Source: CANIGN01 sp041391385 (GTDB lineage Bacteria > Bdellovibrionota > UBA2428). Taken from it: a stretch of 64,000 nt of DNA. Positions within the stretch are counted from its first letter, which is position 1. Each line of letters opens with the position of its first letter. Shown here piece by piece: positions 55,943 to 64,000 of this stretch. Below the pieces are notes generated by a model that was not told the DNA's origin, ran no database searches, and saw only the letters and a program-made list of their open reading frames with translations. The position numbers were made by a program, and so were the translations under genes. The DNA lies in NCBI GenBank assembly GCA_041391385.1, contig JAWKOD010000007.1:62001-126000 (forward strand). Reading direction: 5' to 3'.

Positions 55943-56959
55943 ATGCGATCAGATGCAGCCTTTACCTTTGACGATGTTCTTCTTGTGCCCAGCTACAATC
56001 ACTACGAGTCTCGAAAGCACGTAGATATTAGTTCTACCGATAAAAGTGGAAAGCTCAAACTTAAGCTCCCCATTATGAGTTCCAATATGGACACTATTAC
56101 GGAAGACGGCATGGCCAACTTCATGGGAGAAAAAGGCGGCATAGGAGTCCTTCACCGTTTTTGCTCAATCGAAGAAAACGTTGAAATGTATAAAAAATGC
56201 AAACACCAAACTTTTGTAAGTATTGGATGTAGCGAAAAAGATCTCGAACGCGTAGCCGCTCTTAAAGACGCAGGCGCCCAATACTTTTGTGTAGACGTTG
56301 CCCACGCGCACGCTCGCTATGTGGGCAAAACTCTTAAATCACTCCGAGACATGCTGGGCGAAAATGCGTGCATCTTAGCTGGAAACGTTGCCACTTATGC
56401 GGGAGCCGATTACCTCGCCTCTTGCGGAGCAGATATCATCAAAGTTGGAATTGGCGGTGGAAGTGTTTGCACGACGCGGATTAAAACAGGCTTTGGAATG
56501 CCAACACTCACTTCTATTCGCGAATGTGCCCGAGTGGATCGTTCTATTATTGCAGACGGTGGGATTAAAGCCGCTGGAGATATCGTAAAAGCGCTCGCAT
56601 TTGGCGCAGACTTTGTCATGATTGGTGGCTTACTTGCTGGCACTCGCCCCACACCAGGTGAGGTTAAAGAAATTAACGGAAAAAAAGTGAAACAGTATAG
56701 AGGAATGGCGAGCCTTGAGGCCCAAGAAGACTTCATTGGAGTTATGACCGACTGGAAAACAGCTGAAGGCGTAGCAACAACGGTACCCTACCGCGAAGAT
56801 GAGGATAAAATCATTGCCGACTTCATTGGCGGACTTCGAAGTGGACTTACCTATGCAGGCTCTGCAGATATCCGCGAGCTTCAACGAAAACTCGATTACG
56901 TCATCATCACCCCTGCGGGTAGGCACGAAAGCCTTCCGCATAAAACATTGGGCTCTTAA
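55943..56959 (+). CDS. guaC: GMP reductase or CBS-less IMP dehydrogenase
   Basis: A 338-residue TIM-barrel enzyme of the IMPDH/GMPR family without a CBS insert. The nucleotide loop GIGGGSVCTTRIKTGFGMP contains the catalytic Cys; the Lys-Thr-Gly after TTR is like GMP reductase, where IMPDH usually has V-A-G. The early TFDDVLLVPSYN is shared by both. GMP reductase turns GMP into IMP for purine salvage. The length and KTG favour guaC, but a small IMPDH cannot be excluded. The SDR gene starts 2 bp after its stop. Confidence 0.82.
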   Translation: MRSDAAFTFDDVLLVPSYNHYESRKHVDISSTDKSGKLKLKLPIMSSNMDTITEDGMANFMGEKGGIGVLHRFCSIEENVEMYKKCKHQTFVSIGCSEKDLERVAALKDAGAQYFCVDVAHAHARYVGKTLKSLRDMLGENACILAGNVATYAGADYLASCGADIIKVGIGGGSVCTTRIKTGFGMPTLTSIRECARVDRSIIADGGIKAAGDIVKALAFGADFVMIGGLLAGTRPTPGEVKEINGKKVKQYRGMASLEAQEDFIGVMTDWKTAEGVATTVPYREDEDKIIADFIGGLRSGLTYAGSADIRELQRKLDYVIITPAGRHESLPHKTLGS

Positions 56960-56961
56960 AA

Positions 56962-57810
56962 ATGGCTCATACAACAGAGCAACCAAAAGTTTGGTTTGTA
57001 ACCGGATGCTCTACGGGTTTTGGAAAAAAACTCGTAGAAGCTCTTTTAAAAACAAAAGCTCGAGTTGTCGCCACAGCAAGAAATCCTGAAGGCCTCGTAA
57101 AAGACATACAAGGCAGCCTCGACAACCTATTAATTCTTAAACTCGACGTTACAAAAAAAGAAGATCGCCAAACCGCTGTAGCCGAAGCCATTAAACACTT
57201 TGGTCGCATTGATGTCTTAGTAAACAATGCCGGTTATGGAATAGTTGGCGCAGTTGAAGAGTCAGGCGAAGAAGAAATTCGCGCCATGTTTGAAACAAAC
57301 TTTTTTGGTCTTGTGTTTCTCACTCAAGAAATCCTCCCTCATATGAGAGCCCAAAAGTTCGGACATATTCTCAACATGTCCTCGATTGCAGGTTTTGACC
57401 CTAGCTCTGGTTTTGGAATTTACAATGCAAGTAAGTTTGCCGTCGAGGGACTCTCCGAAGCCCTTCAGCTAGAAGCCGGACATTTAGGCATAAAAGTCAG
57501 CATCATTGAGCCCGGCCCTTTTAGAACTGATTTTGCTGGAAGATCCTTAAAATATTGTAAAGAAATCTCTGACTATGCATCTACAGTAGGTGAAAAACGA
57601 AAAATATTTAAAGAGATTGAAGGTTCTCAACCCGGCGACCCCGACAGGGCGGCATGGGCGATGATTGAACTCGTAGAAAAACCACTCCCGGTTATGCGTA
57701 TTCCCATGGGTAAGATCGCCTGGGATCGAATTACAAAAAAACTAACACGTGTTTCAAACGATTTGAAAATTACAAAAGAACTTGCCTTCTCAACGGACTA
57801 TATTGATTAA
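56962..57810 (+). CDS. Classical short-chain dehydrogenase/reductase
   Basis: A 282-residue SDR: TGCSTGFG (cofactor loop), LDVT, NNAGYG, NMSSIAG (catalytic Ser) and YNASK (catalytic Tyr and Lys). TARN after the second strand favours NADP. Substrate unknown. It starts 2 bp after guaC, so it is co-transcribed, though no pathway link is evident. Confidence 0.88.
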   Translation: MAHTTEQPKVWFVTGCSTGFGKKLVEALLKTKARVVATARNPEGLVKDIQGSLDNLLILKLDVTKKEDRQTAVAEAIKHFGRIDVLVNNAGYGIVGAVEESGEEEIRAMFETNFFGLVFLTQEILPHMRAQKFGHILNMSSIAGFDPSSGFGIYNASKFAVEGLSEALQLEAGHLGIKVSIIEPGPFRTDFAGRSLKYCKEISDYASTVGEKRKIFKEIEGSQPGDPDRAAWAMIELVEKPLPVMRIPMGKIAWDRITKKLTRVSNDLKITKELAFSTDYID

Positions 57811-57832
57811 TAAAATTGATTTAAAAGTTCGA

Positions 57833-58057
57833 CTAGCGAGCGGCTTCTTTGGGTAATTCCTTGATAAGAGTAAAGTGAAACACCTTTTCTCTTTTAGCTA
57901 AAATCTCAAAAACCTTCTTTGAAACAGCGTATACAGAATAAAACGAAAAGATATGAAGCAGAAGCGATGCCAAAAGACCCAAGTACACTGACTTCTTCTT
58001 AACAGGTTGAGTATACAAACTTGAATCCCACAAAGGAGAGCGAGGCTCAGCGCTCAT
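57833..58057 (-). CDS. Small single-pass membrane protein
   Basis: A 74-residue protein: 20 polar residues, KKK, one membrane helix (SVYLGLLASLLLHIFSFYSVYAV), then a charged tail. The pattern (short cytosolic start, single helix with LLLH) resembles the anchor of TonB-like proteins, but no TonB C-terminal domain follows. Convergent with the SDR gene. Function unknown. Confidence 0.55.
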   Translation of the reverse strand: MSAEPRSPLWDSSLYTQPVKKKSVYLGLLASLLLHIFSFYSVYAVSKKVFEILAKREKVFHFTLIKELPKEAAR

Positions 58058-58114
58058 GCAATTTAATTTACCCTTTTTTAGAGATAATTTCGAGGTCTTC
58101 TACTCAAAGGATTC

Positions 58115-58978
58115 TTAGTGTGATTCAACACGTAACATCTTCGCGATTTTACGAAGCTCTGAGCTTTCACCTGCACCTTCGCGGTGCACCAGTGTAAGAT
58201 TTCTATAAACTTTCTTCATCCCCAAAGGCGTAGGAATCCGTGCAAGCTTTTTAGAAGAAAACGCATTGTGAACATTTGCAACAAAGTCTGGAATGAAGAT
58301 GGCACAGCGACCACTCGTAACCAGCCCCATGGCAGTAGATAGCAAATCCACTCTATAAAGAACTTTCCGCTGAAATAAAGTCTCGGGCCAACCGTCAAGA
58401 CCTCGCGCTCCAGTGGGAAGTGTATCGAGAGGATCGATAGGAGATACAAAAGGAATTTCTTTAAAATCTAATTTCTCAAAAGCTCCCTTAAGTGCATAAA
58501 CTCGCATCTCTACCTGAGTTATTTTTATAAAATCTACACCCGCCCTAGGAATGGGTTCATACGTAACACCTAAATCCACAATCCCAGACAAAACGGCTTC
58601 TTCAATTCTTCCCGGCAAAAGCTCTCTGCAAGAAAGGCCCACATTTTCAAAATACTTCCCCCAATTTGAAGCTATTAAGTAACTTGAAAAGGTTTCATGT
58701 GTGGCAATTCTGTAGGAATCCTCCTGAGTTTTCTCAAAGGACAAAAAGCTTCTTTCTGCCTCCAAGAATTTTTTTGCCTTTTCTAAGAAGACTTTCCCCT
58801 CAGGCGTAATCACGATATGTCGCCCATTCACTTTATAGAGCGCCACTCCCAACTCTCCCTGAAGCACCTGAAGTGATTTGTGAAAAGCAGAGTGCGACAA
58901 GTTAACTAACTCGGCTGCTTTTCTTAAGTTTTGTGTTTCGCAAAGAATGCAAAATTGCCGAAGCCTATTGGTTTCCAT
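58115..58978 (-). CDS. LysR-family transcriptional regulator
   Basis: About 287 residues from ATG 58978. The N-terminal winged helix-turn-helix (RLRQFCILCETQNLRKAAELVNLSHSAFHKSLQVLQGELGVAL, given here in parts: NLRKAAELV, SHSAFHKSL, LGVALY) is followed by the two-lobed effector domain (VDLGVTYEP, IPFVSPIDP). It controls genes in response to a small ligand. The divergent neighbour is a small secreted protein (59060), a usual position for a LysR target. Confidence 0.9.
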   Translation of the reverse strand: METNRLRQFCILCETQNLRKAAELVNLSHSAFHKSLQVLQGELGVALYKVNGRHIVITPEGKVFLEKAKKFLEAERSFLSFEKTQEDSYRIATHETFSSYLIASNWGKYFENVGLSCRELLPGRIEEAVLSGIVDLGVTYEPIPRAGVDFIKITQVEMRVYALKGAFEKLDFKEIPFVSPIDPLDTLPTGARGLDGWPETLFQRKVLYRVDLLSTAMGLVTSGRCAIFIPDFVANVHNAFSSKKLARIPTPLGMKKVYRNLTLVHREGAGESSELRKIAKMLRVESH

Positions 58979-59059
58979 AATCGAACATAAATAGCACAAA
59001 TATCAATTCAAAGTGAACATAAGATTCATTACATTGCATAGAGAAAGAAGGAATTAAAA

Positions 59060-59272
59060 ATGAAAAACATATTACTTACGCTTACAACTCTTGGACTTGG
59101 ATTCTTAGCTCATGCTGACAAAAATGATTGCTTTTACAAAGGAGAACACAAGCAGATCGAACATGTAGTAGTGAGTGACACTTATGCAGACTTCTTAGAA
59201 TATCGCGATCTCTACGTGGAAATGCGCATCAAGGGCTCACTTCTAGCATGTGAGTTTTCGCCGATCTTTTGA
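59060..59272 (+). CDS. Small secreted protein
   Basis: A 70-residue protein with a signal peptide (NILLTLTTLGLGFLAHA) and a 50-residue mature part with two cysteines (NDCFYKG and LLACEF), likely a disulfide. GAAGGAA lies before ATG 59060. Divergent from the LysR gene by about 80 bp, so possibly under its control. No family recognised. Confidence 0.65.
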   Translation: MKNILLTLTTLGLGFLAHADKNDCFYKGEHKQIEHVVVSDTYADFLEYRDLYVEMRIKGSLLACEFSPIF

Positions 59273-59286
59273 AGTAATTAATGAAG

Positions 59287-60195
59287 CTACTGAGGATCGA
59301 GTGTATTGAGTGTCGAATCCCAATCAGGATAGTCATTCAAAGTAGCATTGTCGGGACTATTAGAAGGGGGAGTTCCGCTCACATCATAATCTCTTAGGTA
59401 GTAATTAAGAGTAAACAAGGGGTCAGCAAATGCATCTTCACATACAACGGAATAAGGACTCAGTGTAACAAGATCACCTGTGTACCCACCTCCAAAGGCA
59501 GTTACTATTCCATCAGACCCATCAAACATTATTCTATCCGAACCAATCACATAAGTCGGGTCAGGGTTAGAAGCCATACGGTTTGAGCGTCGACTTAGCT
59601 CACGGCTCGAAGTAATCTCTACTTCGCCGCTTTGGCTTAACGCTGTAATATTAAAAAAATAATCTATACTCGGAAAATTCAAGCTAGCTGTCATCTGAGG
59701 AGCCGCTCCTCCGTAGCAATTTACACTGTCTAACGAATTAGGAGCACTACAATCTACATCCAGATCAAGTGGAGAAACCCACTCCGGATGAAAAGTAGCA
59801 CTATTTGAAGCCCGGTAATAATACGGATAAAACTTCAGGTAAGGACACGCTGTTGTATCATTCGTTCCCCATGCAAAACGGAGTCGACTATTGTAGAGCT
59901 TAGATTCGTCGTAATTAAAATTTGGACAATCGATAACGGTACCTTCAATAGTACCTGTAGGAACTTCACATGTATCAAGCAGCTCTTCTTCACCTACCTC
60001 TGCACCCGAGACAAGTGAAGCATATATTTCCAAGTAAGCATACGAAGTAGAAGCAGCTGATGATGTTGAAGACGAAGAAGATGATGATGATGATGATCCT
60101 CCTCCACTTGTAGTAGACAAAGACCCGCCTCCTACATCTTCTTTGCAGGCACTCAGGAGCAAACAGCCCAATAAGGCGATTAGAGAGTATTTCAT
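59287..60195 (-). CDS. Lipoprotein with poly-serine linker
   Basis: A 302-residue lipoprotein (lipobox LLSAC) with a Gly/Ser linker of about thirty residues including a run of ten serines, then a beta-rich domain with several cysteines (DTCEVP, VIDCPNF, TACPYL, VDCSAP, NCYGG, VVCEDAF) that are probably disulfide-bonded. Convergent with the small secreted gene, 14 bp apart. No family recognised; the layout suggests a surface-exposed lipoprotein. Confidence 0.75.
   Translation of the reverse strand: MKYSLIALLGCLLLSACKEDVGGGSLSTTSGGGSSSSSSSSSSTSSAASTSYAYLEIYASLVSGAEVGEEELLDTCEVPTGTIEGTVIDCPNFNYDESKLYNSRLRFAWGTNDTTACPYLKFYPYYYRASNSATFHPEWVSPLDLDVDCSAPNSLDSVNCYGGAAPQMTASLNFPSIDYFFNITALSQSGEVEITSSRELSRRSNRMASNPDPTYVIGSDRIMFDGSDGIVTAFGGGYTGDLVTLSPYSVVCEDAFADPLFTLNYYLRDYDVSGTPPSNSPDNATLNDYPDWDSTLNTLDPQ
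60074..60098 (+). repeat. Trinucleotide microsatellite within the poly-serine linker
   Basis: A run of GAA/GAT-type triplets (plus strand GAAGAAGATGATGATGATGAT) codes on the minus strand for the serine run of the lipoprotein. Slippage would change the serine count without shifting frame. Confidence 0.7.
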
Positions 60196-60344
60196 CAGTA
60201 CTTTCTTCGGTACTTATTGAAAGCCACTTAGGCGTTAACCTAAAATTAGTAATTTGAGCTTTCTCTCTCGAAAAAGACATAATTCTGACAATCCAGCTAC
60301 CCAAAAACATATTCAGACCCGCTTTAAATAGCCCTTAAAGTAAA

Positions 60345-61700
60345 GTGACGATTTTAGATTCTCAGTCTATGCTCTTGGGCATGCTTCAAACTGTTAGTAG
60401 CTCAAAAACCGATTTTAAAGTTAAAGACCTTTCACTTGCTGAGTGGGGTCGCAAAGAAATAGGAATTGCTGAAACCGAAATGCCTGGCCTTATGGCGCTT
60501 CGCGAAGAATACAAGGGCAAGTCTCCTTTAAAAGGTGCACGTATTGCTGGCTGCCTTCACATGACCATTCAAACAGCCGTTTTGATTGAAACACTCATTG
60601 ATCTTGGCGCTGAAGTTCGTTGGAGCTCTTGTAATATTTTCTCTACGCAAGACCACGCAGCTGCAGCCATAGCTGCAAAAGGAATTCCTGTTTTTGCCTG
60701 GAAAGGTATGAATGCTGAAGAGTTTGATTGGTGCATTGAACAAACTCTTAAGTGGCCTGACGGAAGAGGCCTCAATATCATTCTCGACGATGGAGGCGAT
60801 CTCACCAATATGGTTCACGATAAGTTTCCTGAACTTATTAAAGACATCGTGGGACTTTCTGAAGAAACCACCACGGGAGTTCACCGTCTTTACCGCCGCG
60901 TAAAAGAAGGTACTCTTAAGATGCCCGCTATTAACGTCAACGACTCCTGTACAAAAAGTAAATTCGACAACCTTTATGGCTGCCGTGAAAGTTTCTTAGA
61001 TGCTGTTAAGCGCGCGACTGATGTTATGATTGCTGGAAAAACAGTCATCGTTTGCGGCTATGGAGATGTGGGCAAAGGCTGTGTTCAAGCCGCACGCGGA
61101 CTCGGAGCCTATGTTGAAATCACAGAAATTGACCCCATCAATGCGCTACAAGCCGCAATGGAAGGTCTAAAGGTTGTAACAATGGAAGAAGCCTGTAAGT
61201 ACGGCGACATTTTTGTAACTTGCACGGGCAACGTAGATGTCATCACTCGTCAACACATGGAAGCTATGAAGAACCAAGCCATTGTTTGTAACATCGGCCA
61301 CTTCGATAGCGAAATCCAAGTTGAAGCTCTCTACAACGATAAAAAGCTCACAAAAGTTGAAGTAAAACCCCAAGTCGATCAATTCATTTGGCCCAATGGC
61401 AAAGTGATTACCGTTCTTGCAGAAGGTCGCCTTGTAAACCTTGGATGTGCCACAGGTCACCCTAGTTTTGTTATGAGCGCCTCGTTCACAAACCAAGTTA
61501 TGGCTCAAATCGAATTGTGGCAGAACAAAGGTAAATACAAAAACGAAGTTTATATTTTGCCCAAGCATCTCGATGAAAAAGTTGCGAGCTTGCACCTTGG
61601 CAAATTGGGAGCGAAGCTCACCAAGCTCACCCCAGCCCAAGCGGAATACCTCGATATCAAAATAGAAGGCCCCTTTAAGCCTGAACATTACAGATACTAG
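60345..61700 (+). CDS. ahcY: Adenosylhomocysteinase
   Basis: S-adenosylhomocysteine hydrolase, which removes the by-product of SAM-dependent methylation. The NAD-binding VIVCGYGDVGKGCVQAARGLGA, the substrate region DDGGDLTNM, VNDSCTKSKFDNLYGCRES (catalytic Lys/Asp) and the family-ending KPEHYRY are all present. Length 451 from GTG 60345 (normal); ATG 60369 is another possible start. I see no SAH riboswitch in the 149 bp upstream. Confidence 0.96.
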   Translation: MTILDSQSMLLGMLQTVSSSKTDFKVKDLSLAEWGRKEIGIAETEMPGLMALREEYKGKSPLKGARIAGCLHMTIQTAVLIETLIDLGAEVRWSSCNIFSTQDHAAAAIAAKGIPVFAWKGMNAEEFDWCIEQTLKWPDGRGLNIILDDGGDLTNMVHDKFPELIKDIVGLSEETTTGVHRLYRRVKEGTLKMPAINVNDSCTKSKFDNLYGCRESFLDAVKRATDVMIAGKTVIVCGYGDVGKGCVQAARGLGAYVEITEIDPINALQAAMEGLKVVTMEEACKYGDIFVTCTGNVDVITRQHMEAMKNQAIVCNIGHFDSEIQVEALYNDKKLTKVEVKPQVDQFIWPNGKVITVLAEGRLVNLGCATGHPSFVMSASFTNQVMAQIELWQNKGKYKNEVYILPKHLDEKVASLHLGKLGAKLTKLTPAQAEYLDIKIEGPFKPEHYRY

Positions 61701-61749
61701 AGAAGTAGTGCGCATGGCGCGCAAGGTCATTTAAGTTCATAAAAGAGAA

Positions 61750-61776
61750 ATTAGGGATATTCGCACCCTAGTTTTT
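61750..61776 (+). terminator. Intrinsic terminator after ahcY
   Basis: ATTAGGG (61750-61756) pairs with CCCTAGT (61766-61772) around a 9-nt loop, one G-U pair, followed by TTTTTG. It lies 50 bp after the ahcY stop. Confidence 0.75.
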
Positions 61777-61812
61777 GAGTAGAAGTGCTGCATGCGGGGG
61801 TGCAGCGCTTAT

Positions 61813-62640
61813 ATGAAAATCACTCTTCAAGATTTTTCGATAAATCTGGGTGGAGGGGTGTGTTTTTCCTGTGCGCTACCTAAGGGTCACTACAAACATT
61901 TCAAGAAAAAGTTTTCTGCTATTTTTGCAGGCCTGGTTGTTTGCTCAACCTTTTATATGGCCATGCCACAGCTTGAGGCTGCGCCCCGCGGATTTGTTAA
62001 CATCAAAGATATTTCTGACAGCATTCAAGTCGACATGGCCTATGTCGGACGAAAAAACTTTTTAGGCCGCAGAGTAGCTGGATACGAAGCCAACAAATGC
62101 TACTTAAAAGAAGAAGCAGCTGTAGCCCTCGAAAGAGCCAACCAAATACTCCAAGCTCAAAACAAATTAATCATTGTTCGGGATTGCTGGCGTCCAACTC
62201 AAGCAAGCTTTGACATGTCTCGCTGGGCCGATGCTCAGGACCAGAGAAATCTTAAAAAAAATGACCTTAGCTCTACTCAACAAATAATATTTGAAGATAC
62301 TCGTCTTTTTGATTCCCTTGGCTTTCTTAAAACAAGTCGACTTAAACGTCTCGACTACTTAGCCACTTACTCGAATCACAATAAAGGCGGCACTGTAGAC
62401 ATAGAACTTCTTGAGTGGGCTAGCTACAGATGGAAAAAAGCAGATACCGGCACCGACTTTGATGTTTTCTCTCCACGTTCAGCTATGAATGCCAGGGTCA
62501 ACGAAACCGCAAGGAGCAACCGAAATCTTATAGCAGGAGCCATGAAAAGCTCTGGATTCAGAGGGCTCTACAGTGAATGGTGGCACTGGACCCATAGGGC
62601 CTCTAACAGTGGCGACTACCTTGACGGCACAGTAGACTGA
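61813..62640 (+). CDS. Secreted D-alanyl-D-alanine dipeptidase (VanX/DdpX-like)
   Basis: Zinc dipeptidase with the VanX motifs SNHNKGGTVDIEL (His and Asp ligands) and EWWHWTH (catalytic Glu and third His); RDCWRPTQASF is the conserved Arg motif. It cleaves D-Ala-D-Ala. A hydrophobic signal (FSAIFAGLVVCSTFYMAM, then AAPRGF) lies about 35 residues after ATG 61813, so the true start may be further in; an upstream ATG at 61792 is also open. Extracytoplasmic location suggests recycling of wall peptides or action on another cell's wall rather than vancomycin resistance. Confidence 0.88.
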   Translation: MKITLQDFSINLGGGVCFSCALPKGHYKHFKKKFSAIFAGLVVCSTFYMAMPQLEAAPRGFVNIKDISDSIQVDMAYVGRKNFLGRRVAGYEANKCYLKEEAAVALERANQILQAQNKLIIVRDCWRPTQASFDMSRWADAQDQRNLKKNDLSSTQQIIFEDTRLFDSLGFLKTSRLKRLDYLATYSNHNKGGTVDIELLEWASYRWKKADTGTDFDVFSPRSAMNARVNETARSNRNLIAGAMKSSGFRGLYSEWWHWTHRASNSGDYLDGTVD

Positions 62641-62878
62641 AGAGCCGTATTTTTTACAAAATTTCTTTAAATATTAATCCAAATAGAGTCCTTCAAATCC
62701 GGCAGTGTTTCCGGATGATCCGCGAACTTTCCCTCAGGTACCGGGAAAATGGCCGCTGCCATTAAGAAAACGATTTTGGCGCAGTAGGCTGTGCTTAAAA
62801 TTGAAATTGTATTTGATATTGCTACTCTCTTGAGTGTTCCGCGAGTGTTTCTCATTAGCGAACAAGGAGGAGATTAAA

Positions 62879-63682
62879 ATGTTTAAACAAAAATGGAGTT
62901 TGAATTTTATAAAGATAATTGCTTTTTGTGCAGTTCTTGCACCCACGCTAAGTATTGCTTGTCCTGAGGGAAGTTATACTGAACGCACAATCGATAGAAA
63001 CTATTCTAGCCGCATAAGTCCTGTCGCTTTTCCCGTAGCAAGGCACTTAGGCTTGAATGAAAGTTGTTATGGGCGTCGACTCTATAAAATTCAAATGTGG
63101 GCTTCAACAAGTGCAGGTGCAGGACTCGCTACATTGCTTGTAAACGGGCGACCCGTTGGCATTACTCAAAAATTAGACTCAGAAGTTAAGCTTTACGAGT
63201 TCCCATTGGACCTCGATTACAACTTTATGGGTATGCACTTGAACATGGCCAGCATGGAAATACGACTTGCGGGAGACTTTTATGTAAGCAAAGTTTCTGC
63301 TGTCTTGAACACAGATGAAGACGTTGAAGTAAGTGAGGACCCCTGGTCCGACTATGGAATTATATTGGGTCAATCACAGGACTTCGTTCAAGAATTAACA
63401 CAATCAACTTTAGAGATTAAAAAAGAAGACAATCCACTGAGTATGTTAGTTTTTGTAGCGCGCAAAGCTGATATCTCAATTCAAACAATTCGAGTTTATT
63501 GGGCAGATGGCACTCACCAAAACTATGGTCCCGTAGTTATCCCAAGTGGTGAAGCAAGAAGAATTGACAACAACGATACTAAAGAAATTTCAAGAGTGCT
63601 TATTAAAGCAAAAGCTGCTGCTGATAATGATGATGACTCTAGTTCAGGCTACCTAGAGATGCGCGGCATTCAAGCAGAGTAG
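62879..63682 (+). CDS. Secreted beta-sandwich-like protein of unknown function
   Basis: A 267-residue protein from ATG 62879, with AAGGAGGAG upstream; an earlier in-frame ATG (62834) lacks one. Signal peptide (NFIKIIAFCAVLAPTLSIA), then CPEGSYTERTI. Two similar beta-rich halves seem present: LATLLVNGRPVGITQ in the first and IRVYWADGTHQNYGPVVIPSGE in the second, suggesting tandem jelly-roll domains, possibly carbohydrate-binding. An acidic stretch (DNDDDSSS) is near the end. No family assigned. Confidence 0.72.
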   Translation: MFKQKWSLNFIKIIAFCAVLAPTLSIACPEGSYTERTIDRNYSSRISPVAFPVARHLGLNESCYGRRLYKIQMWASTSAGAGLATLLVNGRPVGITQKLDSEVKLYEFPLDLDYNFMGMHLNMASMEIRLAGDFYVSKVSAVLNTDEDVEVSEDPWSDYGIILGQSQDFVQELTQSTLEIKKEDNPLSMLVFVARKADISIQTIRVYWADGTHQNYGPVVIPSGEARRIDNNDTKEISRVLIKAKAAADNDDDSSSGYLEMRGIQAE

Positions 63683-63810
63683 TCATAACTGGGGCAATTT
63701 TACCAAGAATGGAACAATTGCCCCAACTCAAATAATGAGAAGTCTCTCCATTTCCCAAATAGACAAACAGCGTTTGAGACTGCAAAATAGATCCTTACAG
63801 GAGATCCAAC

Positions 63811-64000
63811 ATGAACTTAGCCCACTTGCACCTCATATTGAACCACATCCCAATTGTAGGAATTCCAATTGCCTTAGCATTTCTTATCCAGGGGATTTGG
63901 GCCAAAAACAAATCAACCCAGAAATTTTCACTCATTGTACTTTTTGTCTTGGCACTTATCGTACTTCCTGTTTTTTACACGGGTGAACCTGCCGAGGAAG
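63811..64000 (+). CDS. Small membrane protein, 3' end outside the window
   Basis: ATG 63811 follows AGGAG by 7 nt. The visible 63 residues have an MNLAHLHLILNHIPIVGIPI start, a first membrane helix, KNKSTQKF, a second helix, and FYTGEPAEE at the cut. The NHIP-G and TGEPAEE motifs occur in a family of small four-helix membrane proteins of unknown role often found near respiratory genes. The overlapping frame from 63735 has a less protein-like composition and no ribosome binding site. Confidence 0.75.
   Translation, partial: MNLAHLHLILNHIPIVGIPIALAFLIQGIWAKNKSTQKFSLIVLFVLALIVLPVFYTGEPAEE

Noticed and set aside
60196..60344. SAH riboswitch before ahcY
   Set aside because: No match to the conserved GAGG-GCGCTGC core that I could find; the gap is plain A+T-rich sequence.
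62667..62855. 62-codon frame on the minus strand
   Set aside because: The composition is not absurd, but it lacks a ribosome binding site and sits in the promoter gap of the secreted gene at 62879; not supported enough to call.
63735..63986. 83-codon frame at the right edge
   Set aside because: The overlapping frame from 63811 has a proper ribosome binding site and two membrane helices with recognisable motifs, so this one is a shadow.
1..64000. CRISPR arrays, insertion sequences, prophage or integrase genes, rRNA operons
   Set aside because: I found no regularly spaced repeats, transposase or integrase motifs, or rRNA sequence anywhere in the window.

Overview
This 64 kb chromosomal window (roughly 40 % G+C) most likely comes from a Bdellovibrionota/Oligoflexia-type bacterium. 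The main pointers are a 69-residue bacterial histone of the Bdellovibrio kind, a split cytochrome bc complex with a multihaem c-type subunit, and many secreted lipoproteins and envelope-directed hydrolases. The lineage is an inference; no rRNA is present to settle it.

Layout. 0-8.8 kb: an accessory block with a histidine kinase cut by the window edge, a broken SnoaL-like gene, a leftward operon (EamA exporter, MFS exporter, ATP-grasp ligase) and a divergent rightward operon (fatty-acid desaturase, type-1 periplasmic-binding protein, ACT-domain protein, histidine kinase). A 14-bp perfect palindrome sits in the divergent promoter region. I read this as a possible 'make, export, sense' circuit for an amino-acid-derived small molecule. 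8.8-12.5 kb: three secreted-protein genes of unknown function, two of them shattered by frameshifts. 12.6-17.3 kb: TPR protein, glyoxalase I and the rnc-era-der operon. 17.4-20 kb: small unknowns, a nucleotidyltransferase with a signal peptide, a lipoprotein. 20-28.9 kb: an energy operon, nuoC-nuoD-nuoI, a membrane-anchored helical-repeat protein, Rieske protein, cytochrome b6-like protein, subunit-IV-like protein and an eight-haem cytochrome c.

29-47 kb: acyltransferase, LysM lipoprotein, secreted nuclease/phosphatase, M42 peptidase, a large secreted unknown, tRNA-Arg(UCU), methyltransferase, M13 peptidase, bacterial histone, NtrC-type response regulator, secreted class-3 lipase and two secreted YiiX-like papain-fold proteins. 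47-64 kb: HAD hydrolase, ribD preceded by a structured RNA and terminator, Ntn-hydrolase, pseudouridine synthase, MscS channel, PhoD-like phosphatase, RlmI-like methyltransferase (broken), thioesterase, 2OG oxygenase, L,D-transpeptidase, GMP reductase, SDR, LysR regulator, ahcY, D-Ala-D-Ala dipeptidase and more secreted unknowns.

An important caveat: single-base indels, mostly in short homopolymers, break genes that should be intact (der, the cytochrome b6-like gene, nuoI, rlmI, a ~1,015-residue secreted protein and others). In each case I could rejoin the reading frame by changing one base per site. Either the consensus sequence has residual indel errors or these loci are decaying; I give the restored gene limits and mark the break points.
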